Source: Gymnopus androsaceus JB14
Lineage: Eukaryota; Basidiomycota; Agaricomycetes; Agaricales; Omphalotaceae
Reading direction: 5' to 3'
Assembly: GCA_009733575.1 (NCBI GenBank)
Contig: ML769557.1
Span: 37,433 to 101,432, forward strand
Length of the DNA: 64,000 nucleotides
Below, piece by piece: positions 44,538-61,477 of this stretch (positions are counted from its first letter, which is position 1; every line of letters starts with the position of its first letter). The notes under the pieces are model-generated. The model was not told the origin of the DNA. It saw only the letters and a program-made list of their open reading frames with translations, and made no database searches. A program made the translations under genes and the position numbers.

Positions 44538-47519
44538 TCAACGTTTGAGTATGTCGAAGAAAGCCTCTTGGGGCAAATCAACAGTCCCAATGCGCTTTAA
44601 CCTCTTCTTTCCCTCTTTTTGATTTTCGAGATGCTTCATTTTTCTTTCGTAGTGTCCTCCATATAAGCCAGCCGTCACATCCTTCCTATTTGCAGAAAGT
44701 GTTTCACGGGCAATGACCTTCTTCCCTATTGCTGCCTGGATAGGGACTTCAAACAGTTGACGAGGAATAACTTCGTCTGTCATAAAATAAGAATGAGGAG
44801 GGGAATAACAGAATAAAATCAACCCATACGTAGTTTTTTAACCCAAGCCCTCCCGATTGTATCTTGAGCCGAGCGGTGGACGATCAGTGCTAGCGCATCG
44901 ACTGGCTTCCCGTTGAGCAGGAAGACCATCTAAAAAGTTCACCTTGTTAGAGCTACCATGAAGAACAACCGCGATTCACCAGACCTTTGCCAAATCACTT
45001 TTCAGATAACCTGCGTCTTCGTAGCTAGATAACGCATAGTTTAGTTTTCGTTAAACGAAAGTAAGCAGTTTCATACATACTCAAAGCTGGCAAATCCAGA
45101 ACTCAAGCTTTTCAACTGATCGAAAAAGTCGGTAACGATTTCTGACAATGGCATGACGCAGGTGAGGATGATACGAGATGAGGATGCCTCAGAGCCTGTA
45201 TCGAGATAACGATGTTCGAGATCTTCAGCTCTGCGCGAATAACACAGGTCCATCATGACTCCGAAATATTCTGTAGCACATAGAACGTGAGCTCTTCGGT
45301 AGGGAAAGATTATGTTCGAGGCAAAGGTACATACCTTCTGGAACAATTATTGTTGCTTTGACGATGGGCTCTTGAATTTCCACTACTTTGGAGGCAGCGT
45401 CACCAGTATCTGGGAATTCGGTCGGATTGCTAACAAATCTTTCTTTGCCATCTCTGTATACAACTAAGGAGTCGCTCAGTGTCGTGTAACGGGGAATGTA
45501 TGTAGAACAGATGCTCACGTTTGTACGGGACAGTTGGTGCAGTTATGATGATATTGGCGTCATACTCGTCTTCGAGACGTTGTCGAAAGACATCCATGTG
45601 CAGAGTCCCGAGAAAACCCAAACGGGTGCCTTGGCCGAGGGCGGAAGATGATTCTCTTTGAAAAGTTACGCTTCTGTCCGTTAAAGTGAGCTACCAAAAA
45701 GTCATCATGTATGTTTCCCCTAGAAGTAATGCCATAATTCCTACCCTTTTTATAGATTCTTCAAGTTTGGGGAAGTCGCTACTATCTACAGGGTAAACGC
45801 CTGAAATTTCGATTTTGGATGTTGAGAAAGGCAATCTCGGTCACAGTGAATCCATTTACCGGCGTATACCTGTTTCGAATGTTAAGAAGAAAGGCAATAC
45901 TGGTCACAGTGAATCCATTTACCATTGCTTTTGAGGGCTTGAATCCAGGCATAGGTGGAACCGGGATGCCAACACGATGTAAAGTGTCACCGATGTGAGC
46001 TGATTGGGGTATTATAGCAGCAACTGGAAAGAGGCAGGGATTCATCAACATACCTTCGGACGATTCTTTCATATTGCAGGCAATGTATCCCACTTGTCCT
46101 GGGCAAAGCATATCCGTTGAGATTTCCTCTGGATGCATGATCCCAATCTCTGCAATTTCGTATTTTTTCCTGGTATGACATGAGGCAATTTTATCACCTA
46201 AGAAAAGGTTATCAAGTCAAAAACTGTCTCAAATCGAAGATCAATGACAAACCTTTGCGCAGTATACCATCCTGAATGTTAACCAGTGAAATGACGCCTC
46301 TATAGCGATCATATCTGTAGAGAAGAAAAAAACAGTGAACCAATTTAACTCGTTCGTCATTGAAGATACATACAGTGTATCGAAAAGAAAAGCTTTTACA
46401 GGTGCATCCTTTTTACTCTCTGGAGCAGGAATGCGTGAAACGACAGCCTGAAGAACAGCTTCGACACCTTTTCCCGTCTTTGCCGATATAGACAAAATGT
46501 CTGCTGGGTCGATACCAAAAGTAGTTTGCATTTGCGCTGCAATGAGCTCTGGTTGTGCAGCGGGGAGGTCGATCTGACGAATCATAAGAAGGGATATAAG
46601 AAATGGAAACGAAACACGAACCTTGTTCAATACAGGGATAATTGTGAGCCCTCTTTCTTTGGCGATATGGAAAACAGAGATAGTCTGAGCCTGGACGCCT
46701 TGGCTTGCGTCTACCTGGTCCGATACATCAGCATCATCGCTTCACATGTTGCAAAGAACTACATACGAGTAGTAATGCACCCTGGCAAGCAGCTAGCGAG
46801 CGACTGACTTCCCAGGCAAAGTCAACATGGCCCTGCGGAGAATCGTCAGAACGCCAGTGAAGACACAGTAACAAGGGATGCAGACGGGAGTATCAATCAA
46901 ATTAAGCAGGTGAGGTTTGCCATTGAATGGATGTATCATGCTAGTAGACGAAATGAGAATCACGGAACGCCGAACGACTATATGAGATCAACCTTGCAGT
47001 CTGCGCCTTGACTTGACAAAAATACATCAGTTTAGAGCTTCGAGATATATATATAATCCACCCACCTGTAATTCCACGCTCTCTTTCAACTTTTAACTTG
47101 TCCAGCACTTGCTCGTTCTTGCCTGATTCCTTCTTCTTAATAGTTCCTGTAAGCTGAACCTCGAATAATCAGAAGAAGCTCCATGAGCAAGCAATGAATG
47201 AACCTCGAGCAATCTACATGGGGTTTAGTTATAGCTATATCGGAACGAGGAAACGACAGACCTATCAGCTAAAGTGGATTTTCCATGGTCAATGTGAGCA
47301 ATGATGGAAAAGTTGCTGGCCATTTTAATGAGCACAGATCCGGAAATCTAGTATGCCCACTACTTACCGTATTACATCGGGAGTAAAGTCTTCCATTCGT
47401 AAAGATTTTCGCGCGTCTAGACGCGAGGAGGAGCTGAAGTTGCGGAAGGCCGGAAGCGCTCCGCCTTTCAAAGGCCTCAGCAGTACGCGGAGACAGGTAC
47501 TCCGCCATGAGATGTTCAT
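44538..47519 (-). CDS. GUF1: GUF1, mitochondrial elongation factor 4 (LepA)
   Basis: Mitochondrial translational GTPase. The start [20 protein letters not shown] at 47519 gives an Arg/Ser-rich presequence. [10 protein letters not shown] is joined across an intron (about 47311-47368) to [18 protein letters not shown], the G1 P-loop. Then come the G3/G4 regions, [20 protein letters not shown] (about 46480), a [19 protein letters not shown] segment built over two duplicated introns, [20 protein letters not shown] (about 45600), and the LepA C-terminal domain [20 protein letters not shown], then [10 protein letters not shown], ending at 44538. About a dozen introns. It diverges from CWF18 with 113 bp between ATGs. 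The microexon structure is described separately. Confidence 0.9.
45801..45922 (-). repeat. Near-duplicate introns flanking a 10-nt microexon in GUF1
   Basis: Intron 1 is 45870-45922 (53 nt) and intron 2 is 45801-45859 (59 nt). Both begin with the same 21 bases (GTAAATGGATTCACTGTGAC plus C) and share ATTGCCTTTCT further in, with different 3' ends. Between them is a 10-nt exon (45860-45869, GTATACGCCG). Splicing gives AAA GCA ATG GTA TAC GCC GGC GTT, that is KAM-VYAG-VYP, the conserved LepA reading. Intron 1 is phase 0 and intron 2 is phase 1, so the microexon is required. Confidence 0.85.
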
Positions 47520-47632
47520 CGGATTTCTAGGAAGTTGTAGCTAGTTCTTCAGTTGGTCATGGTCGTTCAAAGACAAAAAATCTGCCTGTGCGAACTTACG
47601 AGCGCTTACGCACTTCCTTCTCCCCACCCACG

Positions 47633-48249
47633 ATGTCCCTTGCTGAAACTTCAGAAGCACGCAAAGCTCGATTACTGGCATTGAAGCAGAGAAAGGCTGA
47701 GAGGTATGTTGTTAGCCTTAATACGAAAATGATATCGCTAAAACTCTTGCAGCGATGGCAAAGGAATCATCAAGAACCGTAATTTCGACCCAGAATCACG
47801 AACGCTGAAAAAGCATACAGCCGCAGAAGACGTAGAAATGGATACTGTAGAGCAAAATGTAGAAGGGCTGGCGCAGCAGGTTATCGCAGAAGATGAAGAG
47901 AAAAGAGCCGAGGAACTGGTATGCGGAGCTGCTTGACATCAACTTCAATGCTAACAATAACCTATACTTTACTAGAACGTATTCAACATCGCCCCAAAAC
48001 GAATAAACTGGGATCTAAAACGCGAAACCGACAAGAAACTTTCCAAGTTGGAACGTAAAACTCAAGAAGCCATCCATACCCTCATCCGTAACTATTATTT
48101 CATTGCGTCCCGGTTGATCATTTATTCATTGCTCTCTTATTCTAGGCCAGAGACTCGCTGCTCAAAAAGGCGAATCTGATGACATTGTCGGAGCCATGAG
48201 AGCACAGGAACGCGCACAGGACGAAGAAGCTTTGTCTGACGAGGATTGA
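47633..48249 (+). CDS. CWF18/CCDC12-like spliceosome-associated protein
   Basis: Small coiled-coil protein found in NineTeen-complex/active spliceosomes. The start MSLAETSEARKARLLALKQR is at 47633. After an intron (about 47704-47751) comes SDGKGIIKNRNFDPESRTLK, then EEKRAEELNVFNIAPKRINW with the family's WDLKRE motif (INWDLKRETDKKLSKLERKT), IHTLIRQRLAAQKGE and an acidic end EEALSDED at 48249. Further introns lie near 47919-47976 and 48089-48146. The length, about 150 residues, fits the family. Confidence 0.88.
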
Positions 48250-49078
48250 GCGAGACTCCAACTTGTAGTAGTATGTGATTGCTGATACTTCTAACGAGTC
48301 TATTCTGACAATTTCCGCTCAGTTGACGAACCAGTGATTTTGCTTAGTGCAATGTTGAACTTCCACACAAAGGTCGTCGGCAATGAAAAGTCGCCAGGCC
48401 TGCGAACGAATGGCACGGTAGTCGGTCGGTCACTACAATTTAAAGATGACGCTTTGCACGCTGACTTTCACTGTGGCCGACGAACATTCATGCAGTTGTC
48501 GCTCTGAATTTTGTACAATAGGGCATCGGTACTGGATGAGCTCTGTGATAGTGGATATTGAAACTTTTCCTAAAACTTTGGCGGATGAAAAAGATTTGCA
48601 CCAGATTGTATTTCCCAGATTCTTGACAAAGCTGAACGATTGGTGGGATTACTCGGTCGGTCTCTATTGGACTTTGTACGACTTTCAACTAGCCTCAGGA
48701 CAGTCGACCGACGAATATTCATTGGATTAAGTAGCCAGAGAAAGACTGAATTACCATATACAAATTTCGTTCAAGTATATATACTTACGAACTGCAGATT
48801 CCAACCAGTCTGAAAAAGACGTTGAAGTCGATGTCTCGCTACTTCCGAAAGAAAGTAGGCGTCATTCTGGTACTGGTATGGCCGAGAGTCGAATGTGCAT
48901 GATTCTGCATTGTGTTGACCTAAGTATAAAATGCTAATGTAAGCTCTTTCCAAAAAGGGATATCACGTGCGCAGGGCAAAGTCAAAAGTTGCGGCCTGTT
49001 GCGGCTTCGCGACTTGGTCCTGATTTTATCGGATTGATTGAAATCGAGCATCCCTAAATCGCGTGGCAAATTTCTCTC
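48250..49078. other. Intergenic with one doubtful small ORF
   Basis: The only sizeable frame is 48446-48730 (+, 94 codons; contains EFCTIGHRYWMSS and LTKLNDWWDYSVGLYWTLYD). It has no recognised domain, no upstream exon that I can join, and could be a remnant. From 48960 the composition changes toward the promoter of the next gene. Confidence 0.4.
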
Positions 49079-52000
49079 ATGACTTCAACACCCATTGCCA
49101 AACGACCTCTAAATTCACCTTCACAACAATCCAATAAAGCTTCTCGAATGGAGAGTACATCTGCGCCCGAAGAACTCTATTACGGAAATCTGTATAAGGA
49201 ATACGCAGACGAACTTGTCGGGCTTGACGGGCTGGATTTGAAGGAAGATAGAGTTTTTAGGCAGAGTTGTATCGCTCACAAGCTGGCTTAGTCGACTCCA
49301 CACTCACGGAAAGCTGCGTCAACTCGATGGGGATCTGAACTTTGATAACTTGTTGACGATACTGGAGAATTGTCGAAAATCCGAATCGCTGTCTCCATTA
49401 GCCAGAAATTCCACAGGTATGAGATATAGTCTCTCCTTCGTTCTCATCACTCATTTCTTTTTAGCCGTCTGGTCAACTGAATGGAGTCCATTTGAGGACC
49501 AGCGTCTTCCATCGTCCCCAAGTAGGTGATTCGATTCAATATTCCTCTCAAAATCTCATTATTCTTTTTTGTGCAAGCCCTTAAGAAGGAAAACAATCTT
49601 ATAATGGAAATGTCTTGGGCAACCAAATATAAAGGAAACCGTCATCTTGAATTGCTCGAGTCACTACAGAATACCAAAGGAGGGGATTATGCTCATGTAC
49701 TGGCGATTGTACAGTCGTCGGGATATGGGAAATCCCGTCTAGTTAACGAACTGGCTAAACTTGTGTTTACCATTCCGATAAATGTCAGACTCCCATCTGA
49801 CGAAATGAGTATGTGGTTTTTGTGTCTGTGTTCAATCATGTTCTAATCTGCCACAGATTTCAGTGCATACCCTCCATCTGACGTACAGTTACATTCTCTC
49901 CTTAACCGACATCAAGTCCAAACACCAAGTCCATCTATTCTTCGCTGCGCTTTTTGAGAATGTCCACAAAGAGTGGCAGAAGATATCCTCTCAACCAGAA
50001 AATAACAGGGCAGGCATGCAAGCTATGGCATGTGCTTGGTCGAGACATCTCGAAACCAATCGCTGCAGGCAAGAACTATACGACAATGTCAAGAAATCCT
50101 ATGAGGCGACGGTAGGAGACTATTCAATGTTATCTACTGCAGGTGGCTCTATATCGCTCATCCGATGCTTTCGGAACAGAACACTGCCCAAGGGTCGCTA
50201 TCTCCCTCTTCTCAGTCGACCCAATTTCACCCACCCGATCAAAGCAACTCCCAGCTGTCCGATTCAGAAGAAAGCAGTGCGAGACAGGAAGCAGACAGAG
50301 CTCTCGTCAATCTTCGCCGTATTCTCCCCCAAGAATCAGTACAATTGGTGGTGTATATTGATGAGGCTCATACACTTACAGCCGGTTCTGTATACAATCA
50401 TGTGTTGTCAGCCTTTAGTGATTACATGGCACAATCATCTTCGGCATTTCTCATTACTCTTTCAACAGACTCGTCGTTGCCCGCTCTTGCACCCTCTTCC
50501 ACTCTTGCTCGTTCTGCGCGAGCTTCAATCCCCTCTAACCTCACAGCACCCTTCACTGAACTACCAGCGGAACCCTTTGCTGATGCGGGGATGGTTACGC
50601 CAGGTATCACCAACTGATAAGGTATGCGACATTTTTTTCTTGGCTAAATTTGGACGGCCATTGTGAGTAACGCATTCCTTTGTTGGTGTTCACTGACATT
50701 CAATGTTGTACAGGTTTCATACATATCTTCAAAGCTCCGACGCGCCTCGTCACTGAAGACAAAGTCGATGAGCTGCTAAAGCTTGTTCGGTTGAAGATCT
50801 TGCAATCAACACGCAGTGTTGAGGACCTGGTAAACGACTCGGGCACATGGTCACTCGCACAGAAATTTGCAGTGTTGGATATTCTTCTCAAACTCTCTTC
50901 CCATCCCCTTCAGGTGGCACCGCAAGTCCTCGCGGCAGAATTGGTAGCCGGCCACATGTGTACTGCGTTTTCGATCCCTCAGGATTCGCAGTTATATCCT
51001 AGCTGGCTACAAATCTGAACCAGTCATGGCTGCTTCTGTGCTTCGTATCTGCTGACGTTGCTGATCACAAAGGAGTTGACCTTTTCGCCTCACTCTTCAG
51101 GAGCTCCGCGCTTAGCTCTGGTGGTATCGACTATGGCCAACGTGGTGAAAATGTTGCGAAGATGCTTTTCATCCGGGCGTACATGAAGGCTGTTCAAACA
51201 GAATATTCAACAAATCCTACATTCTGTGAATCCGTTCCGTTGACCACATTCATAAAAGCATTGTTTCCGGAGGAGCACGCGGAAATGATTCTGAATAGCA
51301 CACCATGTAACATTCCGAATGCTGCTGACATGCCTCTGCGAGAGAGTTTCAAAAATGCTCGGGTCCGGTTCAACCACTTTGCGCAAGGAGGGGATGACTC
51401 TGCAATGACCTCGTCTGCAGCCTGGGCTGCGTACACTCGGGGTGTCGCCTTCGCATGCCAGGAAAATCTCATGATCCCAATCTCAATGGATAACAAAATC
51501 GCGGAGCATACGATTTCTGCCATATTTGTCCAGATCAAGTTGCGTCACGATAAGAAAACGAGAGAGATGGATGAAGCAAAGCTTCGATTTTTCCCTCCCA
51601 AAGGTGTAGACCGTAGCAACGAACGAGTTCGATCAGCGTCCCTACATCACTCTTTTCCTTGATCTCGGAGTCGGTGTGCGCACCTGTCTCCCTCCCCGTT
51701 TAGTGGTCAAAAAGAAGGATGAGGGTGCTGCATCCATAAAGGGAACGACAACGACTAATGTCGATCCTGCTGTTGTTGCCGTTCAACCCCCCGCTCGTAA
51801 GAGCTCCCGTTTACAGCCGGAGCTACTTCCACATCTACGTTATGCATTCCATGTCCGGGGATGTAATAGCGATGTCTACAAGGTCATCGCAAGTAAGGAC
51901 AATGACACTTATCAAAGTTTGCTTCAAAATAGGGACATGTTTCATGAGGCCCCTCGACCAAATCTGGCGAGTGCAGTTGATGAATTCAAAGCTGAATGGA

Positions 52001-52116
52001 GATGTGGGCTGTCGAGCTGGGCCTGGGTTAAAGATGACTATCTTAACAAGAAGGTGGATAGCAGTGGCAACGAGGAATTAGATGGCGACGGGGACGAGCT
52101 ACGCGACGAGGAATGA
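49079..52116 (+). pseudogene. Basidiomycete-type P-loop ATPase, multiply frameshifted
   Basis: The start MTSTPIAKRPLNSPSQQSNK is at 49079. Recognisable parts: HVLAIVQSSGYGKSRLVNEL (Walker A-like GYGKSR, about 49700-49750), FTIPINVRLPSDE, LVVYIDEAHTLTAG (Walker B, about 50345), ITLSTDSSLPALAPSS, LAKFGRPL (about 50645) and a helical C-terminal half (FAVLDILLKLSSHP, NIPNAADMPLRESF) ending in an acidic tail at 52116. The order resembles large, uncharacterised ATPase-like proteins common in Agaricomycetes; this is from general recognition. The frame is broken at about 49930-49945, 50150, 50615, 51000 and 51620-51635. Five shifts in 3 kb is denser than elsewhere here, so genuine decay is likely, perhaps mixed with assembly error. 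Confidence 0.55.
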
Positions 52117-52196
52117 TTGTTGAACCCAGATTCTTGTTCTGTATTCACCCAATTAACGATTGAATTTGTCAAGTGTGCACGTCAGTATTCTTTTGT

Positions 52197-52217
52197 TCAG
52201 ATAGATAGATAGATAAA
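52197..52217. repeat. Short GATA microsatellite
   Basis: About four tandem GATA units (CAGATAGATAGATAGATAAA) in the 3' flank of the ATPase gene. Too short to imply function. Confidence 0.7.
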
Positions 52218-52349
52218 TCATATTCCGCACATTAGGGGGCCTGCGGTAGGCTCTACTTTGGTATGTACTGTATATGTGTAACTACCTAGTAGAGGCTAGA
52301 ACACAGAATCATAAATTCTTGGGCCGAGAGCTAAAAGTGCCGCACTTTA

Positions 52350-52760
52350 AGTTTGAGAGCCGTCCGGTGCGGATGGCGAATCATAGGACTTGTTAGAGCC
52401 AGAAGAAAGTAAATGCCGGAGTTGTAGGTGATGTAGTTTAGTAGCTGAACGAAGGGCGGCACGTAGTGATGTGTAGCGTTGGCAATGTCAAGAGGAAGTG
52501 GTCAACCGTTTCTGGGACATTGCAATGTGGGTAGCTGGGGGGAGTCTACTGCATTGTGGAAATTGAGTCCTACATGGCCGGTGCGTAATTGGTTAAGGAT
52601 AGTGGCTTCGGGACGAGAGAGGTCGTCATAGAGCTTGTAGAAGCTGGAAGTGGGAAGCTTGTTTGAGGTGGCGATCCTGCGATGAGATGGTCCACTCTTC
52701 AACCCATGCCGCTTTGGTGTGTTTCGTGTAGGCTGCTACTGCTTTCTTTGGCAGAGAGAA
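52350..52760 (-). mobile_element. Non-LTR retrotransposon (LINE) 3' remnant
   Basis: On the minus strand the translation in alternating frames gives the end of a LINE ORF2: KHTKAAWVEEW, FYKLYDDLSRPEATILNQLR, then TGHVGLNFHN, a CxxC-type CPRN/NVPETVDHFLL zinc-knuckle region and CQRYTSLRAALRSATK. The QLRTGHVxLN....CPHC...E...HFL pattern is typical of the RNase H/C-terminal part of fungal LINEs. The frames are broken by indels, and no reverse-transcriptase core, poly(A) tail or target-site duplication is seen. It is a fossil fragment, next to the broken ATPase gene. Confidence 0.6.
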
Positions 52761-52874
52761 GCTAATTCTAGAAAAATCGCAGACGGTAAGTTGTTAAGCG
52801 CTCGCCGATCGGATTATTCCGCTCCGAAATCCCCGATAGCAGTACAACTTGACTTTTGACTTGCAACCACCATC

Positions 52875-53296
52875 ATGCATCCTTCCCTTCGTGTATTCGC
52901 TGAGCGAGTCCATACTCCTCTAATTCGTTTCCTGGGCAGACGCAGTTGGCCTTCCGGTACATTCTTTCCTTCCTTCATAATTCTCTTAACTTGACCAACT
53001 TTTAGGTCCAGAAGCTCCTCACGCACACCCGTTCGCTCCAGCTGAGCTCCAAAGCAAAAACTATACCCAATTCTCAAAAGGAGCAGACGGAGGAGGAAAA
53101 TCAAACTCTAGCTCGTCATCGAAGGCTGTATTTCAAGAATTTTGGGATGCGCCAGAGAAGTTTTGGAAACCCAGAGTGCACCAATTGGAAGAAGTGGAAA
53201 TTGACGCGATACTGGTACGTTGGAAGTCCGTTCCTACCGCTATCATAGTCTAACGCTGTGTTGACATAGTCTGGCGGTGCTTCCATGCGATCATAG
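52875..53296 (+). CDS. KGD4/MRPS36-like 2-oxoglutarate dehydrogenase subunit
   Basis: Small mitochondrial adaptor that tethers E3 to the 2-oxoglutarate dehydrogenase core (yeast Kgd4/Ymr31). Three exons: MHPSLRVFAERVHTPLIRFL then GRRSWPS (52875-52957), GPEAPHAHPFAPAELQSKNY then a Ser-rich part and AVFQEFWDAPEKFWKPR, and a last exon SGGASMRS ending at 53296. Introns are about 52958-53005 and 53215-53271. The family signature is a P-H-P segment near the start, a PxRFWKP-like patch and a C-terminal SGGA box. All are present, with length about 100 residues. The N-terminus is suitable for mitochondrial import. Confidence 0.78.
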
Positions 53297-53382
53297 TACC
53301 TCGGAAAGAGTTTAGACTACTAGAACGGAATAATTATGTACTTCATGGGTTAAAAGCAGGCTTCAAATTGTTACAAAATCCA

Positions 53383-54518
53383 CTAATCCTTTTCGGCGTA
53401 TGCCAACAAATGTTTCTCAATCTCTGCTTCGCCCATTGTTCGCCATAAACCCTGTGTTTTGACATCCTCCTCGGGGCTTGTCGACACGATCCCAATTTCG
53501 ATTTCCGAAGGCTTGTAATCGACACCATGTACTGTTGCCATTGCTTCGATGGCCAGCTTTGGTGTGCAGGATTCAGTTAGTTGGACGAAATGAGACTTGG
53601 ATCGTTGACGACATACCTCGATGACTTCAGCACGACCGAGTTTCTTGCCAGCACCCATAGGATCATCAGCACCTCGTCCATTATCAAGCTTCTTCCACTT
53701 CTTTTCCATATGGTTCATGGCCTCTTGCTGTTTTTGACCTGCTGCTGTTGCATGATATCCCACAAAGTAGCCAGCAGGATCGAGTTTGAAGCATTGAGGG
53801 CCAAACTCGGAGTCGATGCCGATGAGAATCATTGCTTGTGACATACAAACATTAGATCGATGAACGGATGGAAAAAAGACAGTTGAATTGGCTAACCGAT
53901 TCCAAACGGTCTCATCCCTGCGCGCTGCGTGTAGACTTGGTTGATATTCGCCATACGTCTTGCCAGTTGGTCGGGAGTGATCTCGTATCCATATTTGTGT
54001 CGATGATCTGCGGCTTCACTTCTTGCTCGAGAAATCTGTTGACGAGCATCGGCTGAAGGGACCGCGTAAGCGTAAGGTCTTTGGGAACTAACTAGTACGC
54101 ACCGATTAAACCAGTCATTACGCAACCAATTGTCGGCGTGATACTGAATAGATGTGTTACGGTCGTTGCATCTAGGAGTTTGTCCTGGAAGATGATTATT
54201 TAAGTAATTTCGCAGCGCATGAAGCAAGGGGATATGATGTACCGGGACTTTGCGTTGAGTGATGACAACCGAAGTGTCTTTTACCACGAACGGCTACAGC
54301 AGTGTGTCCAGAGCCAGAGATCGCCTTGAATGCATATTCTAGGGGTGAAATTAGATTGAGCTTTCGCGATGCAACTCTTTCGCGAGCTCGACGTACCGAC
54401 TTGATAAAGCCGACCTTCCGGGGAGAATACAGTGAGATATCTAGAGAATGACTTGAGTATTTTGTGCTGAATTGTCGTTCTGGAGAGGCAATTACCTGTC
54501 GTAGGACGTGCGGGACAT
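53383..54518 (-). CDS. SCL1: 20S proteasome subunit alpha1 (SCL1/PSMA6)
   Basis: Alpha-ring subunit of the proteasome core. The start MSRTSYDR at 54518 is followed by an intron, the alpha-type signature [20 protein letters not shown], and [20 protein letters not shown]. Then come [60 protein letters not shown] and [20 protein letters not shown], with a C-terminal [14 protein letters not shown], stop at 53383. One extra A in the run at 54279-54282 shifts the frame inside RGKDTSVV. In an essential, otherwise perfect gene I read this as an assembly error. The promoter is shared with RPC1. Confidence 0.93.
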
Positions 54519-54631
54519 GGTGGTTAGGAAGACGCGTAATTCAAGAAGAAGCGCCAAAGCGCCTTTTTGGCGCTACAGTTTTTCACAAACCCTCATCTTG
54601 TACGCATGTTATAGCATCGGCTTGGCTCCAA
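54519..54631. promoter_or_regulatory. Compact bidirectional promoter, SCL1 / RPC1
   Basis: 113 bp between divergent start codons. It holds ACGCGT (54532-54537, MCB) and two opposed TTTGGCGC-type sites: GCGCCAAA at 54551-54558 and TTTGGCGC at 54566-54573. The latter pair forms an inverted repeat and matches E2F/MBF-type sites. The yeast proteasome element GGTGGCAAA is not seen. Cell-cycle or growth control of both genes is an inference. Confidence 0.5.
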
Positions 54632-59781
<5,150 letters not shown>

Positions 59782-60147
59782 ACTGGACTGACTTTGCACG
59801 TATCTCAAGTAAAATTTGTTGTATTTTTGGCATTTGTAGCACCAATTGTATCGTATCGGTATGAGCTTACTTTCTCTTCACTTGGAATGTTTGAGAAACG
59901 CAGTGAGGGATCGATATATTACAAGTACAAACTGATTTCCGGAATCCAGAAAGAAACGCAGCGACAAGTACTACAGTACATACAATTTCCAGGAATCTCC
60001 TCATGAGCGAAAACACGACGATAGCAAGTACAGTATAGTATGTATGTTTATGAATGCAGGACGAAAGCGAAGAGAAAAACGAGGCTAGAGCTGGAGAAAG
60101 CGATCCGACAATAACTAGCAGCGATCCAGTGTCCATGACTCGAACCA

Positions 60148-61262
60148 TCAAGCAAACTTGCTCAAGAGAGTCTTCAAGTATTTTTCCTTCCCTCCATTGT
60201 CTTTTCCGATCTGTTTGCTTTGCTTTTCCAGCGTACTGATAGTGCGTTCCATACTAGGAGGAAGCGTCTTGACCGACATCGATCGCAGGGTTGACTGCGT
60301 AGAAAAAATACCACTCGCGTTAAGACGTTGAAATCGAGAAAGGACGAGTACTACTCACTGATTTCATCCAAGGCTTTCTCAAAGTCTACCCAAAGCTGGT
60401 CGCGTCGAACATGTGCCTCTTCGAGCTGCTTGAGCAAATCTTGGATTCGGGCCTGAATAGAAATGGGTGGCACGAGTCAGCCAAATGAAGGAAATGCGCA
60501 TATATGCACTATTCTAGTACCTTGGAAGCATTACAAGCCTTCTTGAGTTCGTTGTGGCCACTGATAGCGATTGTCTCAAACTTTTGGCACGCCTCATCAA
60601 ACTCGAGTACGCCTAGAGCGAAAGAATCGTCGACCTGGTCGTTCAAAACTTGATAAGCGCGTCTGACACAGTTGACAGCGGGAACGAGATTATCTGCGAC
60701 GTCTGCTATAAGTTCTTTGGAATAGCCGGTAAACGATGTCTGGATAGAGTCTGCGAGGGAGTTGAGTTTGACGTCTTCATCATCTTGCTCAGTTCTGATA
60801 GTGGCATGTGAGACGACGAGAGGAAAAAAATAATAAAGAGTGGCATACCCGGATTTACGACCACTCAGGTCTTCAACCAACGTCTCCTCATCAACCCAGT
60901 TGAACGTCGGAGGTTCGAAATCGTCTTCATCGGCCTCTTCGTCCAAGTCTTGATCAGCATCGAAAGGAAAGGGGTCATAGTAGGCCGAAGAAAAGTGAGA
61001 GCGGCGACGATCGCGGTCAGGAGATGCAAAGTGTTCGGGAATCGTCGGAAGATGTTTCTCGTAGCGCAGACCGGCACGAGGTTCAGGAGCAGCAGCGTTT
61101 CTATTGCGCGCGACGCGTCCTCTGTAGAGCAATGGAGAGCGTTTGAAAGCTGGTAAATCTATTAGGAAACGTCTTGAATATAAATTATATGCAAGTACTT
61201 GTTGTAGAAGGAACTGGAGATTTGTTCTTGTTCTTCTTAAGAAATTTGGGATAAGGAGCCAT
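60148..61262 (-). CDS. Hypothetical coiled-coil protein
   Basis: Family not recognised. The start MAPYPKFLKKNKNKSPVPST at 61262 is strongly basic. After an intron (about 61160-61199) come PAFKRSPLLYRGRVARNRN, KHLPTIPEHFASPDRDRR, a very acidic DADQDLDEEADEDDFEPP and TFNWVDEETLVEDLSGR. After another intron (about 60790-60850) are helical segments (VNCVRRAYQVLNDQVDDSFA, DEACQKFETIAISGHNELKK) and, across further introns, a coiled coil (ARIQDLLKQLEEAHVRRDQL, ERTISTLEKQSKQIG). It ends LKTLLSKFA at 60148. A nuclear structural or kinetochore role would be a guess. Confidence 0.65.
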
Positions 61263-61477
61263 GGCGGTAAATAGGAGAAGGGTGAAAGCGGCGCCGGGTG
61301 CCGGCACTTAATTGACGGGCGTCCTCAAGTTGACGCCCGTTGATTTCTCCTTTCTCTTCCATCAAAAAGTAGTTGGCCCTTTCTTCCAGCCTTCAGCTTA
61401 CCTCCTCATCCTCAGGCCTCAGTATCTGACCGGCCGTTCTTTGTCTTTTCTCATTTTCTCAATCAAACAAACCCAAT

